64,000 bases of DNA from NCBI GenBank assembly GCA_963691705.1, contig OY829539.1, forward strand, positions 48,458,327 to 48,522,326. The letters run 5' to 3'. Positions 35,881 through 48,700 of the stretch are shown here, piece after piece. Each line of letters opens with the position of its first letter. Position 1 is the first letter of the stretch. The notes beneath the pieces were generated by a model that saw nothing but the letters and a program-made list of their open reading frames with translations, was not told where the DNA came from and did not search any database. The stretch comes from Viola odorata. Its lineage: Eukaryota > Streptophyta > Magnoliopsida > Malpighiales > Violaceae. A program made the position numbers and the translations under genes.

Positions 35881-36270
35881 CTAATCTTGTAGGCATAAAT
35901 CAGCTTCGACCATTTTAGGAGCTAATGAACTCATATATGAGTCTAGAACTCTTTCATCGGTAATTAAAATCGCTAAAAGCGAACGGTTGAATTGAACCAT
36001 TAATACATGTAAGGATGGGGAACCTAAGACCATTAACCTTCTACCGCAAGAGGATATCAAATTCCTCATTATCAGTTATGGTTCACTCACTAAGGTACTT
36101 CTTCACTTCTATTTTGTTGCCAAACCCCCAATTTCTATTGTGTCTTTTAAATTTATTTACAATAGTAGAACTATCTAATGATGGTGACACTTGGACAATA
36201 CTTGGAGAATTGGAGCTTTGACCTTGGTCACTCACCGCGGCAGCCCATGAACCATGTACATTGACTTGTA
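35881..36270 (-). pseudogene. hAT transposase dimerisation-domain remnant
   Basis: Minus-strand fragments read EVKKYLSE, EEFDILLR, KVNGLRFPILT and then, after a frameshift, ERVLDSYMSSLAPKMVEADL. This is the order of the C-terminal hATC dimerisation domain of plant hAT transposases. Internal stops and at least one frameshift make it dead. The N-terminal BED finger and catalytic core are not seen. Confidence 0.8.
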
Positions 36271-36331
36271 TTCATAAAAAAAAATCAAACTTTTTTTCTC
36301 ACATTTTGAGCTAAAATACCATCCATTTCAT

Positions 36332-36712
36332 TGTTGAGTATGTGGAGTCTGATTAGCTAAGTAGAACTCCTAATAGAAATAGAAGTAGAACTTATAATTT
36401 TAGTTAATTAGAATTCCTAATTTGAGTAGTATTAGAACTCGGCAGCTAGGCTAGTCTCTTCCCCTATAAATAACTTCTCTTGTAATTGTAAAATCATTCA
36501 TTGAGAGCAATAATATTTATGCAGCTTGTGGACTGCGGCTAGACCGAACTACGTAAATCCTTTGTCTCGATTGTCGTTTATTCTTTCTTATCCTAGCTTG
36601 ATTTCGTTTCCAACTCAGAAGTAATCCCAACAACTGGTACCGGAGCAAGGTTGGCGAGTGGGAGCGATGGCAGACGATGGGAAAATAAAGATTTACAAAG
36701 ATCAAAGGCTTG
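36332..36712 (+). mobile_element. Ty1/copia fragment: LTR, primer site and start of internal region
   Basis: The 301-bp LTR 36332-36632 runs from TGTTG to CAACA, with a TATA-like CTATAAATAAC near 36463. Two bases later TGGTACCGGAGC (36635-36646) matches the initiator-Met primer site TGGTATCAGAGC at 10 of 12 positions. Then comes GCGATGGCAGACGATGG, which could be a gag start. The element is lost soon after; no second LTR was found. Confidence 0.75.
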
Positions 36713-36821
36713 AGTTCTTCATATTAGGTTTTTCATCTCTTGCATTTTTAAAATGAGTTTTCTTGTACTTTCTTCTTGAAACTAATTATGTATTAATTGG
36801 TGTTGTGTTGTTGAATCATTG

Positions 36822-39558
36822 TGTCGCACCCCCTTTTTCGTTGAAAACGAGTAAAGGTTTGGGACGGGCCACAATGCGAGACAAGCGTTGGACTTGTCTT
36901 ATCATCATGCAAAATGAAGTCGCCACCCTAATTTTCTAAGGTTTAGGGAACCTAATCGTCATGGCATAAAAATAAACAAACTAAGGCATAATGGTCTAAA
37001 CCAAAGAACGATGGTTCGAGGTCGTATTATGGACTTGGGAAGGTGTTAGGCACCCAAGTCACATCCTAAAAAGGTTACCGGTATGCGAGGTGTTTTGAAA
37101 ATATTTTAAACATATAATTGGGGCCCTTAAAGGTGACGTTACATCTTAGCATTCGGGACTTGTTATTTCCGTTTGGGTTCGAGGGATGGGGTTACCATTT
37201 TTTCTCGATGCTAGAGCGAACGTTCCCCCCTTATCATTGGGCCATGCATGTTTTAATTATTACTACGTGATCCTATCATGGCAAAACTAACAAAGTATAT
37301 TTTATGGATGCACATATTCCGTGTGGGATCGAAGCCACCATACTCATGTATCAATGTAACAATTAGTTTCATGGCATTTAAACGCAAGTGATTTAAACAT
37401 GGTAATGCATGTGGGTTGATTTTAATTTTAACAATTTTATATGCCATGCATACGAGTGGGGTGGTTCTAACGCATTCTAAGTGGTCATGCATACGAGGTA
37501 ATCGAGGTTTTGACATTTTTTGATAAACATTCAATCAAAGCATAATAAAGAAACATTCATTCAAAGCATAAATAAAAGGGTTTTAAGATAAACTTGCCCA
37601 ATTTGACGAACCCCGATTGATCCATCCCTTCAAAACCGAAATTAACGACAATTCATAATAAAATAGGTATAAACAAACATACATGATGTTTAACTAATTA
37701 TCTAGTTAATTATTACAAACCACAATTAAAGTAATTACTTGACTAATTATTACAAATCACAATTAAAATAATTACTTAAATAATTATTACAAATCAACAA
37801 AAATAATTACTTAAATAATTATTACAACGATCTATTTACGAAAAATAAATCGATGGGCCTTGACAACCGGCCAAACGGGGCCCAGCTAACTAGGCCCAAA
37901 AGCCTTTCTTTCCTCTTGATGGGCTTGGGACAGACCAAGCCCATAATCCTTTTCTTTCTCTGCTTGGGCTTGGCTTCCATGACCAACATTTAATTTAAAG
38001 CACCCAAGCCCAACCCGTAGCTTCTTCCTTCCCTCCTTCACTGTTCATCATCTTCTCCAGCTGACCATCTTCTTCCTCTGATCAAGGCAAAACAACGCCA
38101 CAGCCAACATGGAGCACGGCAGAAACGGAGCAGCATGGCAGCGGCAACCAGGCGAGGCAGTGGCGCAGCAGCTCGACAGCGGCGACAGCAACGTCTCGGC
38201 AGCAGCTCGTCCTTCTCCCTCGGCAGACCAGCGCGTCACCTTCTTCACTCGAACAGCAGCGGCCTTCGTCCTCTCCAGCTGACCAGAAACCGACCAGCAC
38301 CAAGTCAGCGACGGCAAGGGAGAGCAGCAGTGGTCACGGAGCAGCGCAACGGCGGCGGCAAGGGAGAGCAGCAGTGGTCACGGCGGCGTATGACAACAGC
38401 GGCGAACAGTAGCCGTATGCACAAAAATAAATAGACAGAGGTTTAGAGCAGCGAAATTAATTGTAGCAATTTAATTGACAAAAGGAGCAATAATTAATTA
38501 GAAATAAAACGAGATCAGTTGATTTAAATTGAAAAACAGTGGTCATTCATTAATTAAAATGCAAGTAATTAAATTGAAAGGAGAGGGAGAGAGCATGAAA
38601 TAAAAGGAGGGGACTAGAGCCTGAATTGGTCCTCCCGCTTTCTTGTTGCTTGGAGGTCTCTATTTATAGAGAAAGATTGAGTCGAGCTTGTGGTTGTTTG
38701 GTCGCGCGTGGGCGTTGGCGGGAGGCCCAACGGCGAGTGGCGGTGCACAGTGCCGGAGTGAGGAGCAAGTTTCTGTGTGTGGCCTGTGATCGTTGGATGA
38801 GATGTTTGTAATGATCAATTTGTAGTCGGCAAGGCTACTGGGAAGAAAAGTGAGGCAATTGTAGGCAAACATGTATTAATTGTCGTTAATGTATGTATTT
38901 GGATACGAACGGGATATTTTGGTACGAGCGAATTCGTACGAAAGTGAAAATAAATCCGGGCCGAGGAAACCAAGACGTGTAGAAAAATAAGACGAGAAAG
39001 CTAGTATACAACAAAGAAATGTAAAACTTGATTTAACGCATTTATTTTCTCTTTCGGGAATGTTAAAAGTTCGGACGTAAAATAAACGTCCTTACGACAA
39101 AAATTGAACGAAACCAAACTCGATGGCGTGAAAGAGAAAAATAGTACGTAATTATCAATTAAATAAATTACGCGTCCGACCCACGGTCCCGGGAAACTTA
39201 CTCGGGACCGATACAAGTTCGTGTAAAGATAGTCGAAAGTACGAAAAAAATGAGAAGGCACGAAATGACACGGAATATTAAACAAACCAGCCTAGGACCA
39301 AGAATTGACAGAAATTTGACCTAGACGAGCTATTAAATGCGGCAAACATAAAAATACGTAAATGCGTTGACGAAAACCGAAAAAATACGGTTTAGTCGAA
39401 AATACGAGAAAAATACGAAAAATACAAATGACGTGAAATATTAAAAATAATAGTCCTTGATCAAAAATCGATTGAAATTTGACTTAAACGGGCTATTAAT
39501 GCGACATGCAATAAAACAAAAAAAAGTGGTGACGTTAGTCAAAATTTGGGTAGCAACA
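36822..39558. repeat. Large solo LTR (2.7 kb) with CATTG target duplication
   Basis: It starts TGTCGCACCCCC and ends GGGTAGCAACA (TG...CA). CATTG flanks it at 36817-36821 and 39559-39563. No coding domain lies inside, so it is most simply a solo LTR of a long-LTR gypsy family (motif GAAGTCGCCACC near 36909). It includes AATTATTACAAATCA short repeats near 37690-37830 and a GC-rich CAGCAG/GGCGGC stretch near 38080-38420 that gives spurious open frames. Confidence 0.75.
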
Positions 39559-39563
39559 CATTG

Positions 39564-42500
39564 TTAGATTTATTTATGCACCAATTGAATCTTTGTTACT
39601 TCATATCTTTTATCATTGTGAAGGCTTGAAAGTGTACCTAACATTTTGGGTTGTTGGGTTGGAGTTCTTGCCTTGTAAAAGAATTTAGGTTTTATATCCT
39701 TACCTTGAAATAGAATTATGTTGGTTGTGGTTGAGCAAGGAAACCATAAATTATAAGGCTTGAGGGTTGAACCAAGAAAATCATTTTGTGCATGTAAATT
39801 GTTTGTTAAAAATGGTAAAGGAAAAACATTTAGATAGTGAACTATCTTTTAAGTTGTAAGAAAAAACTACTATAAATATTGTGTTAACTTCTCTTCTTTT
39901 TCACTTGTGCGCTTATTTTTTGAAGTCTATTAACCACACTCAAAGTCTATTAGTGTCTAAACTTAAGTTTCTTAGTTCACCAATGTGATTAACAATACAA
40001 TGTCGTCGTAAACATAAAAGCACGTCTCAATTTTTTAATTTGACAGGTCCAATGAATTTGTTTTTTTTTGTCTTGATATTTATTAGTATCAAAAACATGA
40101 ACAACAGATAGTTTTTCTTAATTTATACTAATAAAGAACAACTACTAATTAATTCTCATAAGGAAAGGTTTAATTTGAAAAGGAGGTCGTTATTTTTATA
40201 GAAAAAAAAGAAAAAGCGATTATTTAGTTAAATCTACATTTATTAACATAATTTTTTTATTAAATCTTAAGGTTGAGATTTAACTAATGTTATCTATCAT
40301 GTTAGCCCACGTATTCCAGGAGTCAAATCCCACAATGATGGATTACATAATTTCAGTACCTAAACAATAGAAAATATTATTTAAAAAAGAAACTTGCGAC
40401 CATTCAAATTTTAGTTAATTTTTTTTTAAACTTTTTTTTAAAATCTAATTAACTTTTAGGACTACAGTTATTGCAAACTTAAATCTCACGTGAAGATAAA
40501 AAAATATGTTGTTTATCCTGTAGTATACCTTCTTATAAAATTAGAATATTTTTTTCTTATTGCTAGTGTAGAAATGGTATATATTCTCTACATTGAAAAT
40601 TGTAAAGAATCGATTACAAAATCGAATGGGAAGTCACTTGTTAAGTGATTGCTTGAATATATTATTTAAGAAAGATGTATTTGATTGTGTTATTATTATG
40701 GAACGCTTTCAAAATATGAAAAAAAAAATTGCTCACAATTGTGATAGTTATAAGTGGTACAATATTTTCAAATATTTGTAAGATTTTAAATATAAATTTA
40801 ATTTTATCTCTTTTAAATTTCATAAAAAATTATTTTACATGATATTTAATTTTATATCCATTGAAAATATTTTTTGGCTATGCCACTATGTATTTTTTTA
40901 CATCTTTTAGGTAAGATACCAGTACTATGTGCTATAAAATTCATTACGAAAATCTGCTATTTTTTAGGGCAAGAAGATGATTGTTTGTTGTTGTGTGGAA
41001 GAAGGATATGGAGAGTGAGGAAGACGAAGGGAGAGGGGCAGAGCAGGAGAAGGAGATGGAAAGCGAGGAAGACGAAGGGTGAGGGGCAAATAATTAACAA
41101 AAATAAAAAGAATTAATTAATAAAAAAAAGTTAACGGTGTTTTGTAAATCACAGTTAGTCACGTTAGCAAAATTTTATTAATTAATTGGACTTTTAATCT
41201 CATCCGTCCAATTTTATTAGATGGTTGAGATTCATGTAACATGATCAGTCATGTTCCAAACAATATTAGAGGAGCCAAATCTCAATATTTGTACTATATT
41301 ACTCCAAACTTGCATGCATCATTGCGTAATTACACTCTGCACGCGTCCCTCCCAGCACCCCACTCCAACATCCCGGACCCAATTTTTTCTCCGATCTTTC
41401 TCCGTCTTTTTTTTTTAGGTAAGAGAGTAATTTTGCTTGCATGGGTAATTATTTAATACTTTCGTTTTGCTTACACTTCACATCGGACTCACCGATAGTG
41501 AATCCCATCACTTAATTAATTATGTGAGTGAAGTGTGAGTGTGATGTGCATGCCCGCCAAAAAAATTCTGAATTTTATATATATAGGGTTAATGGAATAA
41601 ATGGTACATGCACTCATTTAAGTGTATTAATTTGACCACTCATCTCATTTTCGGTCACATTTGACACTCGTACTCAAATGATCGTTCACATTTGGCCCCT
41701 CATAGTGATGCCGTCCAACACATTCTGTTAAGTGTCCGACGTGTGGCATGACACATCAGATGCCACGTGTAATTTTGCTAATGTGTCCGACCAAGTCAAC
41801 AAAATTGACCCGAAGTTAAAAAAACTGGTTTGGGTAAACAGGTTCCCAAATATTAGAGGATTTTTTTTAATAGAAAAGCGACGTCGTTTGGGAGGAGGAG
41901 AGGATCATATCTAGCTTATCCAAGTCGAAAAAACAAATGGCAGAGATAAGGTGCTGTGGAGGGAACCAATCTACATCACATACCCAAAAATCGACCGACA
42001 AAAACGATCATCATCACCCACAAAAACTATAATTCCACGTATCCACACTCCATTTGTTAAGGGAATATATTCTAAATGACGTGGAAAAGAAACAAAATGT
42101 AATTAATTTACATTGTTTTGATCTCAACCGTCTTTTTCTTTTAATGAGTGGATTTGCTTAAATCTATCTTTCAAGTTTTAATAAATTGAAAGGAGCCCAA
42201 TCCCACCCTTCTTGATCAATTAATTTTTGAGTTATTTTTTATTTAGTTTTTCATCATAAGTTACTCTTTTCGTTTGAGTGATTTTTCATTACTATTGCTG
42301 ATTTTTCGTCTATAAATGAAGAACAAAAAAAAGACATTTCCTCACTAAAATAAAAAAAATAAAGATAAAAAATATATTTCCTCACCCTCTCTCTCATTAT
42401 CATAAATAAATAAAAAAATTAAGATTAAAATGTATTATTTCATTTTTCACAAATTAGTTAGAAAAATTAACACCATAACATAACTAAATCGAAAAAGGTA

Positions 42501-42587
42501 GAAATCATCTGAAATTATATTTTCATAGCTAAAAGATCTCACGCAAATTGGAGTTTCCCTTATTATTATGGAAATAAAAATAATAAC
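39564..42587. other. AT-rich spacer upstream of the transporter gene
   Basis: Three kilobases without a convincing gene. A short imperfect duplication of a GAGGAAGACGAAGG unit lies near 41010-41090. Repeat-like text around 41600-41760 (runs such as CATTTGACACTCG and GATGCCACGTG) resembles plant transposon DNA, but I could not find both ends. Confidence 0.4.
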
Positions 42588-42695
42588 TATATATATATAT
42601 ATATATATATAGTTAGTGAAGTGTACACTATTCAATCTCCAATTAGAAACTTCTTCTTGTTGGATTGTATAGAGAGAGGGAGAGAGAGAGAGAGT
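42588..42695 (+). promoter_or_regulatory. Leader region with (TA)n and (GA)n tracts before the transporter start
   Basis: A (TA)12 run occupies 42588-42611. GAGAGAGGGAGAGAGAGAGAG lies at about 42670-42694, 40 bp before the ATG at 42736. A GA-rich tract also precedes the decayed copy of exon 1 at 45841-45866, so it seems to be an old part of this gene's leader. Confidence 0.6.
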
Positions 42696-42735
42696 TGTGA
42701 GTGGTACTGCTTATCAACTTACGCAAGAAAAGAAG

Positions 42736-45700
42736 ATGGAGGAGAAGTTATGTGCAGCAGCTGGAGATTTAAGCCATCTGTATATGACCATCTTTCTTAA
42801 CAGCTTCGCCACATTTATGGTCATCCCAGCCATCACCGATGTCACAATGTCCGCTCTCTGCCCCGCCACCGACCACTGCTCCTTCGCCATCTACCTCTCC
42901 GCCACCCAACAAGCGGTATGCCTATATTTATTATTTTCTCTCTTTTCTTTAATTTAAAGTTTGTGTTTAATTCTTGAATCTCCTTTAATCTCAACTTCGC
43001 CTCTCTTTCTTTTTCTTGCTTTCTTTTCTTCTCTGCATTTCTTAATTTCTTTGGCTTTCGCTTTTAATTTCCTTTAATTACAGAATATAAGAAATGGGAG
43101 GAATCTAGGTTTGAGCCAGCTCCTCTGCTTCGGTCTTGTTGGACTGGTCTAGCTCCATACCGAGTGGAATTTTTCCTTTGGTTAGCACTGCGAGAAAGAA
43201 TTGTCACTAGGACTTTCCTAATGAAGCGAAACATGATTCCTGATTACTTGAATGTCTGCCCAATGTGCAACAGTGAACCGGAGAATGTTACTCACCTTTT
43301 CTTGCGTTGTGAGGTAGCTTCGGGTATTTGGGAGTTTATCATGCGTTGGCTTCAGGTGGTTTGGTGCCAGCCTCAAAATCTTTCGGACCTGTGGCGAACG
43401 TGGGAAAGTAATTTACCTTGTACAAACAAGCAGACCGGTAGTGCTTGGAAAATCCTATTCTATGCGGTTATTTGGACAATATGGAAGACACGCAACGAAG
43501 TCGTGTTCAGACAAAAGGAGTACAGTGACTCGAGGTGTCTTAATAGGATTTATTCTTTGTGGCATTGGTGGTTGAAAAGTAAGGACAACGGGTTCGCCTA
43601 CAGTTTGTTCGATGTCCTTCAATCCCCGGCATGGTTACTCAATCGGTGAATCGAAGCTCGGTTTTCTCAGATGTAGGTTGATGAGGAGTCAGGTCTAATA
43701 GTGGGCTAGGGAGTCAGTCCTGTGCCCTTTTCTTTGGGGCTTCGTTTGTTGTTGAGAACGTTTGTCGCACTGCTATTGAAGCAGTGTTTTGTAATCTTCA
43801 GTCATGTTCTTCATGACAATTCATTTCAATATAACTTTCTGCTGATTAAAAAAAAAAAATAGTTAATTTAAACACTAATTAAATGCATTTCTTTGTCCAT
43901 TATTAATTAATTAAGAACACCCTTTTATATATGCATCATTTAATTTTTTTTATCCTTAATTAATCTTCTCATGTTTCATGTGTATAATTGTATTTTATTA
44001 TTATTATTAGTAATTCTTCTCTTCAACTTTATCAAGAGAGAACAGAAATCCAATTGAAGAAGATATATGGAGTTAACTAACAACGAGAGTTTCATTTGTC
44101 AGAACCAACTACCAAGTACTCTATATAATCCAATACACGAAGTTTCTCCTCAGTTTCATTTTGGCACATATGCTCTTTTTGGCTCTATATTGGAAAAACA
44201 ATTTTAGATTTTACTAAAAATAAAGTGTGGCCACATTTATACTAATTGAAAAATTGTAATAAAATATATCTTTTTAATGTTCTTTTTTTTTTCAATCTCT
44301 CACAATATCCTTTCCCCCTTTTTAAAATTCAAACTCAAGATCCAAAGTAAGAGAAATGCTACAGAGGTTGAAACCTATGGGTTGAACCCATAGGTTGAAT
44401 GACGTGGCAGCCACCTCATTAAAAATAATAATAAACAAACCTGCACATGTCTCTTCCTCTTCTAGCGAGCATCACGTCGTTCGCTTTCTTCCTCTCCCTC
44501 TCCTCTTCGACGCACTACCTCCTCTCCCTCTTTCACTTTCAACCTCCCTAACCTAACATTTCTTCCTCCAATTGTTTCCTCCAAAATCGAAATCGAAAAC
44601 CCTAGATTATTACCCCTCACCACCACCGTCGTTCACTACCCTAGACCAGTTCAAGGTCGTTGCCGTCATCATCGTTTCTCACTCTCCCGTCGCTTGAAGC
44701 TGCCGCCACAACCAGCGCCACAGCATTTTGACAACAAACGAGCATGAATTCGACATGAAAAAAAATAGCATTTCGACTTATAAATTGAGCCTAAATTCAA
44801 CCCGAAATCAGGAGCATTTTACCATCGAAATCAACCCAAAATCAGCATCTAAATCAGCATTTTACCATCTAATTCAAAATCAACATCTAAATCAACATTT
44901 TACTCAAAATCAGCATCTAAATCAGCATTTCGTTCCTCCACAACCCATCGTTCCTCCAACACCAAAATCCCTTAATTCCTCTGAAATTCATCAATCACAA
45001 AGCAGTGCCAGGTCAAAGGAGATCTAAAACATACCTCAGAAGCAACGTAGACAAAGTTGTGGCGCTGGTTGTGGCGGCAGCTTCAAGCGACGGGAGAGTG
45101 AGAAACGATGATGACGGCAGCGACCTTAAACTGGTCTAGGATAGTGAACGACGGTGGTGTTGAGGGGTAATAATCTAGGGTTTTCGATTTCGATTTTGGA
45201 GGAAACAATTGGAGGAAGAAATGTTAGGTTAGGGAGGTTGAAAGTGAAAGAGGGAGAGGAGGTAGTGCGTCGAAGAGGAGAGGGAGAGGAAGAAAGCGAA
45301 CGACGTGATGCTCGCTAGAAGAGGAAGAGACATGTGCAGGTTTTGTTTATTATTTTTTTAATGAGGTGGCTGCCACGTCATTCAACCTATGGGTTCAACC
45401 TATAGGTTTCAACCTCTGTAGCATTTCTCCCAAAGTAATGTTGATGGACCTTATTAATTTGTCAATTTGAGTTGGTGTTGTGTCACAGACAAGATAAAGA
45501 TGTTTCCCCTCTTTTACGAGAGATTCCAAGCCCACCTTTGTCTCCTAATGGGCTGATATGTCTTCCCACTCCAAAACTTCAACGTTTCTGCTGATATCGC
45601 ATCACACATGGAATAAGAAGTATTCTGGAATGAGATTTGAAAAGAATCTTTAAATAAACGGTGGATAAATAGAAAATTTTAAGCACAAAAACCTTGGGGA

Positions 45701-48700
45701 TTTAAAAAAAAATGTTAATTAAAGGAAGATTAATTAATTTGATTCTTTAATTTGTTAAAGGCTTAAAGCCTGCACTTTGGGTGCTGTTTTGTAACTTTAT
45801 TAGTTTGGTTTGTGGTATAATAAAGTGTTTTTGCAATTAATGAGAGAGGGAGAGAGAGATGGAGAGATTATCATCGTGGACATCTGTTTGTGGTAATGTT
45901 TCTTCACAGTTTCTCAACGTTTATGGTAATTCCAGCCATGACTGATATTACGATATCTGCTATTTGTCCCGACCAATACCAGTGCTCACCGCAATTCATC
46001 ATGTGGTAATGATATTGTTTTCTCATTTTTTAGAGTGTTCTCTTTGTCTCGTCATTCATATCTAGCTACTAGCTAGCTAATATGATTATACATAAATGGT
46101 AATTAGTTCATCGAAATTTTAAGTTTTAATTTTCGATCTAAACCGTACTTTTAATAACATTTTTTACAAAATAATTAAGTAATTAGGTTAAGTTTGAATT
46201 TTCTGATTTGTATGTTGAAGTTGTGTGAGTGATTTTATATATGTTGCAGATGATAGGGCTGGGAAATTTGGTAATGATGCCTTTGGTAGGGAATTTGTCC
46301 GACAAGTATGGGAGGAAAGCCTTGCTTACACTTCCTTTGGCTCTTACCGTAATTCCCCTAGGTACTGCCTTTTTTTTCTTCTACGTTTTATTAAAATGAA
46401 GTGATTTTACCTTATACTGCTAGTACTTCATTTCTTCATCATTCCATTGTTTCTCAATCCCTACGGTTGAATTCGTTGAATGGTTTGATTAGATGGTTAA
46501 ATCGGTTTGATTATATATATTTATATATTTTTTTTCACTTTGTAAGTGATTAGTTTATATTCCCGGCAAATAATAATTAAACTATTAAATTAATAAATTA
46601 AGTTTAATATTTGGTTAAATTCTGATAATTATCGAGGAGATCTTCAGAGGAGTGTAAAACTCAGTGTTATCAGAACCGGACCGGACAGAGAACCGGAAAT
46701 GGAAATTTGGTGGTTCAACCGGGTTCGACCGGATTGTAGTTGCTGGTCTGTCCGGAACCGTTCACACATTAAACCGGTAATCTTAGACTAAAAAACCGGA
46801 TTAAACCGGATTGAACCGGCTGGTTTTTTTACTGTAGCATTTTATAATATATAAAAATAAAATATATCAAGTAGATCAAAAGTTGAAAATAAAGAAACTA
46901 TCTAACATTCAAATAAAATGATATTCAAAATTCAAACATACTTAAATATTCAAATTACTTTTGTTTATAAACTTCCCGAAATAATAACCTAGTACAACAC
47001 TGTAAATTTACTAATATAATTTCGGATTTCAGGGTATTTAGTATAGGACGAACAAGTTGAGAATCAGGAGGAATATAGCCTATAAATATAAAATTTAATT
47101 TGTACGGTTTGAATTTTAAAAAAGGGGTAATGATTCATTCAATCATGATAAAAATGTAACAACTTCGTTAAGGTCATGACTCGTTAGTCATTATATGGGA
47201 GGCCAGGGAGGTTGTGTTTCAAAATTTGAAATTTTAAGGGAAAAGAAAAGGGTAAGTGAAAAAATGAGGATTAATTGGGCCACGTTGGATGGGTGTGTGG
47301 CAGCAAAATAATATCTTAAAGTCATACCTGGCCTAATTAGCCAAACACTCAACAAAACAAAGTTGGTGAAAAATCAAATACTATAATACTACTTTAAAAT
47401 AATTAATTTTACTTTTTTATATTTATTTATTTTTAATAAAAAATTAATTTTATTCGAATATATTGCATATTAAAAAAAGTAATTTTATTTATTAAGATTT
47501 TTTTTCTAATCTTTAAATTAAATGAACAATCAGAAGCAATATCAGTTGTTTGCTTTAATTTGAGTTTGTGAGATGTGAACAGGAAATAAATTAATAATTT
47601 GGTGAGGTGCGGTGCAGTGAGTGAGATGGGAAAAGGTGAGGGCAGTGCTAACTGTTAAGTATAGTAGGGAAGGAGAGTTGAAAGGGATTAAATATATGCA
47701 AACGTGTTTAAAAAAGGAAAATAAAGTGGTACAAGAAAATACCACATCGGGAAAAAACAAGAATTTGGTGCAAATGTGCATGTATAAAAGCATCACCATT
47801 TTGTGTAAGTTGACAGTTTGAGTAAAAATCAAGTTGGGTCTTTTAGAAGTTATCCCCATAAAGTGAAAATTTAAAATACTAGTGAATTTTTTTTTTATTG
47901 GGTCCTTGGTTTTGGGCCCGTGGGCTGTGTCAAAACGGCGTCGTTTTGGGCCCATGGGCCGTGTCAAAATGGCGTCGTTTTGACAAGGCATCAAACCGGA
48001 CATTTTGGTTGAAAACCGGCCGGTTTGCCGGTTGCCTAAAAACTGGCCGGTTCGTTAAAAACCAGCCTGTTCGTCCGGTCCCACCCGGGTCAAAGGTTAT
48101 CCGGTCCGAAAGCTGAATCGGACTGAAAAGGTGAAAATGGCCGGTTGAACCGGACGGACCGGCCGGTCCGGTCCGGTTCTAATAACATGAACTATTGATC
48201 GTGTTTGCTGGGTGCGGGGTGCGAGGTGCGATGTGGTGTCCAATAGTGCTTTTGTTAGTGCTATATATAGCGGTTAGTGTTGCCACCAACAAATTTATTA
48301 AATATCAACTGCCAATCATACTCCAAGTTTGACATCTGTTGCTGATTTTATAGAATACATCTTTTTATTTTATTTCATTTTGATGAAAATGAAACAACTA
48401 GTTTTCGCTCTTAAGTTTGTCCAACATTTCTAATCAAGTCTACATTGTAACTAAAATTATCTAATTACGTACACTTGAGCCCTCAATTTGTCTCATAATT
48501 TCAATTTACACCATGTTTGTAATCAAATTCAACACTGCACCAATTATCTATAAGCGAATAGTCAGTCGTCCAATTAACCAAATCATGTCACCTTATTAGT
48601 TGGACGATTTTTATAGACACGTTAATATAGAAAATAATGAATAGTAGTATATAACTTCTCCTCACGATTGGCAGACTGAAGTTGATTCAGTGTGTGGGAC

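Noticed and set aside
38048..38434. Ala/Arg-rich frames on both strands
   Set aside because: They arise from the GC-rich CAGCAG/GGCGGC stretch of the large solo LTR and have no recognisable domain.
41580..41780. Possible transposon end with GATGCCACGTG and repeat-like text
   Set aside because: Only one side could be seen; no inverted partner or target duplication was found.
42697..42735. Extended N-terminus of the transporter
   Set aside because: The first codon there is GTG; plant nuclear genes start at ATG, here at 42736.
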